DNA of 6,152 nt, taken from contig JANXYT010000247.1 of assembly GCA_025355915.1 (NCBI GenBank), positions 1 to 6,152 of the forward strand. The letters run 5' to 3'. Below the pieces are notes generated by a model. The model was given only the letters and a program-made list of their open reading frames with translations, ran no database searches and was not told the DNA's origin. Shown piece by piece: positions 1 to 5,633 of this stretch (the stretch's first letter is position 1; each line of letters begins with the position of its first letter). This DNA is from Holophagaceae bacterium. Its GTDB lineage: Bacteria > Acidobacteriota > Holophagae > Holophagales > Holophagaceae. A program made the translations under genes and the position numbers.

Positions 1-178
1 CTGGCGCATCTACCGGCCCACGATGGTGGACTTCGGGATCCTGCTGGGCACCTTCGGGATCTTCTTCACCCTGGTCCTGCTCTTCGCCCGGGTGCTGCCG
101 GTCATCGCCACCACCGAAGTGAAGGCGATCCTGCCCGATGCACAGCCCTCTCACCATGGAGATGACCACCATGTCTGA
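1..178 (+). CDS. actC: ActC, alternative complex III NrfD-like subunit (3' end only)
   Basis: This is the C-terminal end of a gene that starts upstream of the window; the first whole codon is at position 2 and the stop is TGA at 176-178. The 58 visible residues hold one membrane helix (about residues 10-34, rich in F, L, I and G) followed by VLPVIATTEVKAILP. That is the typical end of ActC: a last helix, then 'PVIA..EVK'. ActC is a polytopic NrfD/PsrC-family protein that binds menaquinol and passes electrons to the FeS protein ActB. The protein ends in a short His/Asp-rich tail (HHGDDHHV). The last eight bases overlap the chosen start of the next gene, and the same bases carry that gene's ribosome binding site. 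The call rests on one helix plus gene order, so ActC is well supported by context (ActD and ActF follow) but only modestly by sequence alone. Confidence 0.85.
   Translation, partial: WRIYRPTMVDFGILLGTFGIFFTLVLLFARVLPVIATTEVKAILPDAQPSHHGDDHHV
158..161 (+). promoter_or_regulatory. Shine-Dalgarno GGAG that decides the actDE start
   Basis: GGAG at 158-161 lies nine bases before ATG 171. In-frame ATGs also occur at 138, 156 and 162, but none has a purine-rich site at a sensible distance. Residues from M171 (MSETSYSVLGLF...) also match the usual beginning of DUF3341 proteins. The site lies inside the end of actC. Confidence 0.6.
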
Positions 179-1313
179 GACGTCGTACTCCGTCCTCGGC
201 CTCTTCGACACGCCCAATGCGCTGATGAAGGCCATCCCCACGGTGCGGGCCGCCAAGCTCGGCACCGTGGAGGCCTACACGCCCTACCCCATCCACGGCA
301 TCGACGAGGCCCTGGGCCTGCGCCGGTCGCCCCTGGGGGGGATGGTGCTGGTCATGGGCATCCTGGGGGCCATCACGGCCTTCGGTGCCCAGTACTGGAT
401 CAGCGCCATCGATTACCCCATCGTCACCGGCGGCAAGTCGCCCGCCTCCTGGGAAGCCTTCATTCCCATCATGTTCGAAGTGACGGTGCTCTTTGCCACC
501 TTCACGGCGGGTCTGGGGATGCTCTTCCTGTTGAACAAGCTGCCCTTCTTTGGGCACCCGGTGCTGTCCTCCAAATCGATCACGGGCATCACCCGCGACC
601 GCTATGCCTTGGCCATCGAAGCCGAGAGCGAAAGTTTCGACAGCGCCGCCGCAGCCAAGGCCCTTCGGGACGCGGGGGCCCTGGAAATCGAAATCCTCCC
701 CGCCCCCGACCGCAGCCCCTTCCTGACGAGCGACTTCATCCTGCGCACCGCCGGCGGCATCTTCACGGCCTGCCTGGTGGCGGGCCTGGTGATGTTCCTG
801 ACCATCAAGTGGTTCCCCCTGCTGGCCCCCATGAAGCACATGCAGGAGCAGCCGCGACTCAACGCCCAGATGCCTTCCACCTTCTTCAAGGATGGTCACG
901 GCATGCAGCTGCCCGTGGCGGGGACCGTGGCGCGAGGACACCTGCCCGCCGCCGCAGGAACCCAGGAGGCTGCGGCCACCCTGGTGAACCCTCTGCCTCG
1001 CACCAAGGAGGTCTTCGCCGTGGGCCGCAAGGCCTACACGAACCGCTGCGAAGTCTGCCATGGCGCCATCGGCAATGGCGTGGGCAGCCTGACCGCGGCC
1101 TACGGTGGCAAGCCCGCCAACCTGCAGGCCCAGCTGTTCCTCGACTACCCGGATGGCAAGATCTACTGGGCCATCGTGAACGGGAAGAACGCCATGCCCG
1201 CCCATGCCGCGGATCTCACCGAGACGCAGCGCTGGGCTGTGGTGCACTACGTGCGCGCCCTCCAGCGCGCCCAGAACGCCAAGGATGAAGACCTGAAGGT
1301 GGCCAATCCATGA
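171..1313 (+). CDS. ActD-ActE fusion: DUF3341 membrane protein joined to monohaem cytochrome c (alternative complex III)
   Basis: The 380-residue protein combines two normally separate ACIII subunits. Residues 1-180 are ActD (DUF3341): a cytoplasmic N-terminal domain with the family motif YTPYPIHGIDEALGL (37-50), two membrane helices (about 54-76 and 100-121), then a small cytoplasmic domain (RDRYALAIEAES..., 142-177). A third hydrophobic helix (about 190-212) follows. Residues 221-380 are ActE: MQEQPRL (224-230), FFKDG...LPVAGTVARG (239-256), NPLPRTKEVFAVG (273-285), haem c site CEVCH (293-297), probable sixth ligand M342 in NAMPAH, and RWAVVHYVRALQRAQNA (354-370). In ACIII, ActD packs against the membrane subunits and ActE carries the haem that gives electrons to the oxidase. 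The third helix would carry the chain from cytoplasm to periplasm, as haem c attachment requires. Separate ActE proteins are usually lipoproteins; no lipobox Cys remains here. The start at 171 is chosen from the ribosome site; the frame is open from 138. It ends in an ATGA overlap with actF. The domain calls are firm; whether the fusion is lineage-wide is unknown. Confidence 0.93.
   Translation: MSETSYSVLGLFDTPNALMKAIPTVRAAKLGTVEAYTPYPIHGIDEALGLRRSPLGGMVLVMGILGAITAFGAQYWISAIDYPIVTGGKSPASWEAFIPIMFEVTVLFATFTAGLGMLFLLNKLPFFGHPVLSSKSITGITRDRYALAIEAESESFDSAAAAKALRDAGALEIEILPAPDRSPFLTSDFILRTAGGIFTACLVAGLVMFLTIKWFPLLAPMKHMQEQPRLNAQMPSTFFKDGHGMQLPVAGTVARGHLPAAAGTQEAAATLVNPLPRTKEVFAVGRKAYTNRCEVCHGAIGNGVGSLTAAYGGKPANLQAQLFLDYPDGKIYWAIVNGKNAMPAHAADLTETQRWAVVHYVRALQRAQNAKDEDLKVANP
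1296..1302 (+). promoter_or_regulatory. Shine-Dalgarno AAGGTGG for actF
   Basis: AAGGTGG lies seven bases before ATG 1310, inside the end of the ActDE frame. It supports 1310 over the next in-frame ATG at 1325, although both would give nearly the same protein. Confidence 0.45.
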
Positions 1314-2473
1314 GCCAGAATCCCATGAGCCCGACCAAGAACGCTTCCACCGTGCTTTGGGGCGCCGTGGCCCTTGGCGCCGTGGGCGTCCTCGCCAGCT
1401 ATGTCGCCGCGGGCCCCCAGCGTTTCTGGGCCAACTGGGTGCTCTGGTTCGTCCTGATGTTCACCCTGGGTCTCGGCGCCCTCTTCATCGTGGCCCTGGA
1501 GCACCTGGTGAACGCCAAGTGGAGCGTGCCCATCCGCCGCATCCCGGAGCTCCTCGCCACCCTGCTGCTGCCCGCCATCCCCGTGGGGCTCATCGCCCTC
1601 TGCGCCCTCCCGGTGCTTTACCCCGGCTCCCGGCCCGAGGCAGCCTCCCATCCCATCCTCGCCGGCAAGGCCTTCTGGCTCAGCCTGCCCTTCTTCTCCG
1701 TCCGCACGCTGATCGCCTTCGGCCTCTGCGTCCTCGGTCTGCGGGTGCTGGTGGGCGGGTCCCTGAAGCAGGACACCACGAAGGATCCCGCCTTCAACTT
1801 CCGCGCCCGCAAGTTCGCCCCGGCCTTCATGGCGATCTTCGCCTTGGTCATCACCCTGGTGGCGTTCGACTGGCTATCGGGACTCACACCGGAGTGGTAC
1901 AGCGACATCTTCGGGGTCTACATCTTCGCCGGGGCCTTTCTCGGCGGCCTCGCCGCCACGACGCTGTCCGTGCTGTACCTTCAGGGCCAGGGCCGGTTGG
2001 AGGGCGTGCGGGGCGACCACCTGTACAACCTGGGCGCCTTTCTCTTCGCCTTCACCGTGTTCTGGTCCTACATCGGCTTCGCCCAATACATGTTGATGTG
2101 GTACGCCAACTTCCCCGATGAGGTCATCTACTACAAGGTGCGCCTGGCCGGTTCCTGGCGGGTCCTCACCATCGCACTGGCCTCCCTGCACTTCGTGTTG
2201 CCGTTCTTCGCGCTGGTGACGAGGGATTCCAAGAAGGATCCGAAGCGCCTGCGCCGCGTGGCCTACCTGATGCTCGGGGCCCACGTGCTGGACATGTATT
2301 GGCTCATCTTCCCCGTGCTCGGCGCCAAGCCCTTCTTCAGCTGGCCCGAGCTCAGCTTCGCCCTCTTCTTCCTGGGTGGGATCCTCCTCTGGCTCCGCAG
2401 CGCCATGGAGAAGGGCGAGGACATGCCCGTCGGCGATCCCTTCCTTCGCGAGGGTCTGGAGTTCCGCCTATGA
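1310..2473 (+). CDS. actF: ActF, alternative complex III second NrfD-like membrane subunit
   Basis: A 387-residue polytopic membrane protein with about ten helices (roughly 14-35, 43-65, 83-104, 126-149, 170-192, 199-223, 241-263, 285-303, 315-338, 345-363). ActF is related to ActC and belongs to the membrane arm of ACIII; it carries no cofactor, and its role is structural or possibly in proton transfer. Family signatures are clear: FDWLSGLTPEWYSDIFGVY (186-204), FWSYIGFAQYMLMWYANFPDE (251-271), HVLDMYW (325-331) and the C-terminal DPFLREGLEF (376-385), close to the common 'DP.L.ESL.F' ending. The length is near that usual for the family. The start ATG overlaps the stop of the upstream gene (ATGA), and the stop overlaps the next start in the same way, so translation is probably coupled. 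Nothing suggests damage. ActC was considered instead, but the FDW...FGVY and C-terminal motifs, and its place after ActD-ActE, favour ActF. Confidence 0.93.
   Translation: MSQNPMSPTKNASTVLWGAVALGAVGVLASYVAAGPQRFWANWVLWFVLMFTLGLGALFIVALEHLVNAKWSVPIRRIPELLATLLLPAIPVGLIALCALPVLYPGSRPEAASHPILAGKAFWLSLPFFSVRTLIAFGLCVLGLRVLVGGSLKQDTTKDPAFNFRARKFAPAFMAIFALVITLVAFDWLSGLTPEWYSDIFGVYIFAGAFLGGLAATTLSVLYLQGQGRLEGVRGDHLYNLGAFLFAFTVFWSYIGFAQYMLMWYANFPDEVIYYKVRLAGSWRVLTIALASLHFVLPFFALVTRDSKKDPKRLRRVAYLMLGAHVLDMYWLIFPVLGAKPFFSWPELSFALFFLGGILLWLRSAMEKGEDMPVGDPFLREGLEFRL
2458..2461 (+). promoter_or_regulatory. Shine-Dalgarno GGAG that decides the cytochrome start
   Basis: GGAG lies eight bases before ATG 2470. 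This frame stays open upstream to 2299, deep inside actF, so the site and the ATGA overlap are the reasons for choosing 2470. From there the protein has a sensible N-terminal anchor. Confidence 0.55.
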
Positions 2474-3171
2474 AGCTCAACGACTACCTGTCCCCCGAGG
2501 AGCTGAAACGCCTCGCCTCCGCCCTGCTGGCGGTGCTCGGCTTCCTCAGCATCGTGGCCTTCTTCGGCTTCACCGTGGTGCCCGGGCTGCGCTACCAGGC
2601 CCACACCCTGCCCGACGCCCAGGTGCAGGCGGTCCAGGGCGAAACCGGGTGGCTCGATCCCACGGACTACCCTGCCATGCCCCGGGAGGTCATCCCGCCC
2701 ATCGATCCCAAGACCGTCCTGACCCCCAATGCAACCTTGATGACGCGGGGCAAGGCCGTCTACGCCCAGACCTGCGCCACCTGCCATGGGCCCGATGGCA
2801 AGGGGGACGGCCCCGGCGGCCTGGGCCTCACGCCCAAGCCCCGCAACTTCACCGAGCAGGCCGCCTGGAAGAACGGCACCCGCCTCGAAGACATTTACCG
2901 GACGCTGGACGAGGGCATCAAGGGCAGTTCCATGGTGTCCTACAACTACCTCACCAAGAAGGACCGCATGGCCCTGGCTCATGTCGTCCAATCGCTGGGT
3001 GCCTTCAACCACGGCGCCAGCGATCCCAAGGCCATCGCTGCCCTGGAAAAGCTCTTCGCCAGCGCTGGGGAAATCATTCCCAACCGCATTCCTGTGGCCC
3101 GAGCCGTGACTGTCCTCTGCCGTGAATACGCGGAAGCCCATGCCACTCCTCCTGCCTCCACCATCCGCTGA
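2470..3171 (+). CDS. Membrane-anchored monohaem c-type cytochrome
   Basis: A 233-residue protein: a short charged cytoplasmic N-terminus (MKLNDYLSPEELKR), one membrane helix (about 17-39), then a periplasmic domain of about 190 residues. The haem c site is CATCH (102-106), followed by the class I pattern GPDGKGDGPGG (107-117) and LTPKPRNFTE (120-129). The likely sixth haem ligand is M155 in GSSMVSY. A C-terminal extension after the haem domain (about 180-233) contains ASDPKAIAALEKLF and IPNRIPVARAVTVLCREYAEA, with one free cysteine (C217). It is not a standard ACIII subunit, since the ActE domain is already present upstream. Between actF and sco, it is best read as an electron carrier tethered to the membrane outer face, linking ACIII to the CuA site of the oxidase; that is inference. 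It has no cupredoxin/CuA motif, so it does not replace subunit II. The start overlaps the actF stop (ATGA). Family membership as cytochrome c is certain; the partner is not. Confidence 0.9.
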   Translation: MKLNDYLSPEELKRLASALLAVLGFLSIVAFFGFTVVPGLRYQAHTLPDAQVQAVQGETGWLDPTDYPAMPREVIPPIDPKTVLTPNATLMTRGKAVYAQTCATCHGPDGKGDGPGGLGLTPKPRNFTEQAAWKNGTRLEDIYRTLDEGIKGSSMVSYNYLTKKDRMALAHVVQSLGAFNHGASDPKAIAALEKLFASAGEIIPNRIPVARAVTVLCREYAEAHATPPASTIR

Positions 3172-3177
3172 GGCCCC

Positions 3178-4014
3178 ATGACCACCCCTTCGCTTCGGCG
3201 GCTCCTTCTCGCCCTCGTCTTCTCCGCTCTGGCTGGGTTACCAGCCCCCTTGACGGCCCAGCCCGCTGCTCAGGCGACCACCCAGACTCTGGCCCCCACC
3301 TTCCAGCCCGAGGAGGTGGGCATCGACGAAAAGCTCGGCGCCACCATCCCCCTCGACCTGGAATTCAAGGGCGAGGACGGCAAGCCCGTCACCTTGCGCC
3401 AACTCATCGACAAGCCCACGATCCTGACCCTCAACTACTTCCGCTGCGCCGGCATCTGCACCCCGCAACTCAGCGGCGTAGCCGAAGTGCTGAACCGCAC
3501 CGAGGCCATTCCCGGGAAGGATTTCCAGGTCCTCACGGTGAGCTTCGACGAGCGGGACGAGCCCGAAGTCGCCGCCCAGAAGCGCATCAACTACCTGGGC
3601 GAGATCACCCGCCCCTTCCCGCCCACCGCCTGGCGGTTCCTCACTGGGCCCGGCGCCACCTCCAAGGCTCTGGCGGATGCGGTGGGCTTCAAATACAAGC
3701 GTGTGAATAATGATTTCGTGCACGCTGCGGCCATCATCTTCATCAGCCCCAAGGGCCAGGTCACCCGCTACATGTACGGCACCGCCTACCTGCCCGCCGA
3801 CTTGCAGATGGCGGCCCAGGAGTCGGCCCGGGGCGAGGCCCAGCCCACCATCAACAAGTTCCTGAAGTTCTGTTTCAGCTATGATCCCGCCGGACGCAGG
3901 TACGTCCTGAACACCACGACCATCGGTGCCACAGTCATCATCCTGGCGGCGCTGATCTTCGTGTTCGCGCTCACCCGCCGGGCACGCAAGACCAAGTCAG
4001 AGGAGCGCCCATGA
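3178..4014 (+). CDS. sco: Sco1/SenC-family copper chaperone with C-terminal membrane anchor
   Basis: A 278-residue thioredoxin-fold protein. An N-terminal signal peptide (about 1-27, cleavage plausible after PLTA) is followed by the Sco domain (about 43-215). Copper-binding residues of the family are present: the CX3C pair C90 and C94 (RCAGICTPQ) and the distal H182 (DFVHAAAIIFIS). The common CPxxCP prolines are missing; the motif reads CAGIC-T. After the domain comes KFCFSYDPAGRRYVLN (230-245), then a membrane helix (about 247-266) and a basic tail (RRARKTKSEERP) that should stay in the cytoplasm. This layout, with a C-terminal anchor and a 'FCFSYDP.GR.YVLN' segment, is typical of Sco proteins next to ACIII-caa3 operons. 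Sco proteins deliver copper to, or reduce the thiols of, the CuA site of oxidase subunit II. This is the only gene in the window preceded by a true gap (six bases), and its ribosome site is weak (GAGG only four bases before ATG). The stop overlaps ctaD (ATGA). Confidence 0.93.
   Translation: MTTPSLRRLLLALVFSALAGLPAPLTAQPAAQATTQTLAPTFQPEEVGIDEKLGATIPLDLEFKGEDGKPVTLRQLIDKPTILTLNYFRCAGICTPQLSGVAEVLNRTEAIPGKDFQVLTVSFDERDEPEVAAQKRINYLGEITRPFPPTAWRFLTGPGATSKALADAVGFKYKRVNNDFVHAAAIIFISPKGQVTRYMYGTAYLPADLQMAAQESARGEAQPTINKFLKFCFSYDPAGRRYVLNTTTIGATVIILAALIFVFALTRRARKTKSEERP
4001..4005 (+). promoter_or_regulatory. Shine-Dalgarno AGGAG for ctaD
   Basis: AGGAG within the end of sco lies five bases before ATG 4011 and eleven before the in-frame ATG 4017. 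The ATGA overlap favours 4011, but a start at 4017 would lose only two residues and cannot be excluded. Confidence 0.5.
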
Positions 4015-5633
4015 GCATGCAAGCAGCCACCGCCCAGCCGAGCTACCTCGTGGACACCGGAGCGCGCAAGGGCCTGCTGGCCTGGCTGACCACCACGGAT
4101 CACAAGCGCATCGGCTTGCTCTACCTCTACGCGATGTCGAGTTTCTTCCTCATCGCCATGGGGATCGGATTCGTGATGCGCCTGGTGCAGCTGACCACCT
4201 TCCAGAAGCTCATCACCGCCCAGACCTACAACGCCCTGTTCACGGTTCATGGCGTGATCATGATCTTCCTGTTCGTGATCCCCGGCCTGCCCGCCGTCTT
4301 CGGGAATTTTTTCTTGCCGATCCTGATCGGCGCCAAGGATGTCTCCTTCCCGCGCCTGAACCTGGCCTCCTGGTACTTCTTCATGGCCGGGGCCATCCTG
4401 GCGGTGCTTTCGCTCTTCACCGGGGGCGGTGCACCGGATACGGGATGGAGCTTCTATGCCCCCTTCAGCCTGAAGACCGGCACCAATGTCTCGCTGGCGG
4501 TGTTCGCGGCCTTCGTGCTGGGTTTTTCCTCGATGCTCACGGGCATCAACTTCATCACCACCATCCACCGCATGCGGGCACCCGGCATGACGTGGTTCCG
4601 GATGCCCCTCTTCTGCTGGGCCATCTACTCCACCGCCTGGATCCAGATCCTGGCCACCCCCATCATTGCGATCACCCTGGTGCTGGTGATCCTTGAACGG
4701 TTTTTCGGCATTGGCATCTTCGATCCGTCCAAGGGTGGCGATCCCCTGCTCTACCAGCACCTCTTCTGGATCTATAGCCACCCAGCCGTCTACATCATGA
4801 TCCTGCCGGCCATGGGTGCCATCACCGAGATCATTCCCACCTTTGCCAAGCGCACGATCTTTGGCTACAAAGCCATTGCCTTTTCCAGCATCGCCATCGC
4901 CGGGGTGGGCAGCCTGGTGTGGGCCCACCACATGTTCACCTCGGGCATGAGCAATGTCGCGCAATTGGTCTTCTCGCTGCTGACGATGATCGTGGCGGTG
5001 CCCAGCGCCATCAAGGTCTTCAACTGGGTGGGCACCCTCTACAAGGGCAGCATCGACTTTCAGCCGCCCCTGCTCTACGCCCTGACCTTCATCTTCCTCT
5101 TTGCCATCGGTGGTCTCACCGGTGTCATGCAAGGGGCCCTGGCCGTCAACGTGCACCTCCATGACACCTACTTCATCGTGGGCCACTTCCACTACGTGAT
5201 GTTCGGGGGGACGGGATTCGGCTTCTTCGCCGCCCTGCTCTATTGGTTCCCCAAGATGTTTGGGAAGATGTACTCCAAGAAGGCCATCTACGCCTCCTGG
5301 TTCCCCATGTTCGTCGGGTTCAATATGCTCTATTTCGGCATGTTGATCCTGGGCGTGATGGGCATGCCCCGGCGCTACTACGTGCACCTGCCCCAGTTCC
5401 ACACCATGCATGTGGTGGTCACCGTGGGCAGCTGGCTGCTGGTGCTGGGCCTGCTGATGTTCTTCGGAGCGCTGCTCTATGCGCTCTTCCGGGGCCCCAA
5501 GGCCGAGGACAACCCCTGGGGCGGAGTGACCCTCGAATGGACCATCCCCAGCCCACCCCCGCTCGAGAATTTCGAAGAGATTCCCATCGTCACCCACGGC
5601 CCCTACCACTTCGAGCCGCAGGAGGGGAAATGA
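4011..5633 (+). CDS. ctaD: Cytochrome c oxidase subunit I, A2-class haem-copper oxidase (CtaD/CoxA)
   Basis: A 540-residue, twelve-helix catalytic subunit that reduces O2 to water and pumps protons. All metal ligands are visible: haem a H80 and H394, haem a3 H392 (GHFHY 391-395), and CuB H257, H306 and H307 (WAHHMFT). Y261 is the tyrosine expected to be cross-linked to H257. Also present are the H384-D385 pair (LHDTYF, the Mg site region), R454-R455 (MPRRYY), the K-channel lysine K335 (PSAIK) and the D-channel entry D110 (AKDVSFPRLN). The helix VI segment reads WIYSHPAVYI: the A1-type glutamate is alanine (A259) and Y255-S256 precede the histidine, which defines the A2 class found in caa3 enzymes such as those of Thermus and Rhodothermus. 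The N-terminus TTDHKRIG is typical of the family. There is no fused subunit III or cytochrome domain. It overlaps sco upstream and ctaE downstream by ATGA. The CuA subunit II gene that usually neighbours it is not seen here. Confidence 0.98.
   Translation: MSMQAATAQPSYLVDTGARKGLLAWLTTTDHKRIGLLYLYAMSSFFLIAMGIGFVMRLVQLTTFQKLITAQTYNALFTVHGVIMIFLFVIPGLPAVFGNFFLPILIGAKDVSFPRLNLASWYFFMAGAILAVLSLFTGGGAPDTGWSFYAPFSLKTGTNVSLAVFAAFVLGFSSMLTGINFITTIHRMRAPGMTWFRMPLFCWAIYSTAWIQILATPIIAITLVLVILERFFGIGIFDPSKGGDPLLYQHLFWIYSHPAVYIMILPAMGAITEIIPTFAKRTIFGYKAIAFSSIAIAGVGSLVWAHHMFTSGMSNVAQLVFSLLTMIVAVPSAIKVFNWVGTLYKGSIDFQPPLLYALTFIFLFAIGGLTGVMQGALAVNVHLHDTYFIVGHFHYVMFGGTGFGFFAALLYWFPKMFGKMYSKKAIYASWFPMFVGFNMLYFGMLILGVMGMPRRYYVHLPQFHTMHVVVTVGSWLLVLGLLMFFGALLYALFRGPKAEDNPWGGVTLEWTIPSPPPLENFEEIPIVTHGPYHFEPQEGK
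5620..5625 (+). promoter_or_regulatory. Strong Shine-Dalgarno AGGAGG for ctaE
   Basis: AGGAGG, the best ribosome binding site in the window, sits in the last codons of ctaD, four bases before ATG 5630. It fixes 5630 as the start of subunit III over the in-frame ATG at 5675, which would cut into the first helix. Confidence 0.6.

Noticed and set aside
138..170. Upstream ATG starts (138, 156, 162) for the ActD-ActE fusion
   Set aside because: No ribosome site is well placed for them, and the added residues are simply the other-frame reading of the actC tail. 162 remains possible but less likely than 171.
690..780. Frameshift or assembly error creating the ActD-ActE join
   Set aside because: The frame is continuous with normal codon bias through the join, and a well-formed extra helix with correct topology lies there. 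An error would not be expected to supply it.
2299..2469. In-frame 5' extension of the cytochrome c gene back into actF
   Set aside because: It would overlap actF by about 170 bases and adds an Arg/Pro-rich stretch. ATG 2470 has a ribosome site, an ATGA overlap and a proper membrane anchor.
2263..3141. 292-codon open frame on the - strand opposite the cytochrome c gene
   Set aside because: Same shadow effect; no recognisable domain, and the + strand frame has an anchor helix, CATCH and operon overlaps.
2470..3171. Cytochrome c gene as a disguised oxidase subunit II
   Set aside because: It has a single anchor helix and no cupredoxin fold or CuA Cys-x3-Cys/His/Met set; its only cysteine pair is the haem site.
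3879..5609. Very long open frame (576 codons) on the - strand opposite sco and ctaD
   Set aside because: Its translation is low-complexity, rich in G, E, H, Q and D, with no hydrophobic or domain structure. It is the expected mirror of a GC-rich gene with strong third-position bias. The + strand gene has every oxidase motif.
4011..5633. Quinol oxidase (bo3-type), B-type ba3 or nitric oxide reductase identity for subunit I
   Set aside because: YSHP, the K335 and D110 channel residues and the cytochrome c and Sco neighbours fit an A2 cytochrome c oxidase; the NorB and ba3 patterns do not match.
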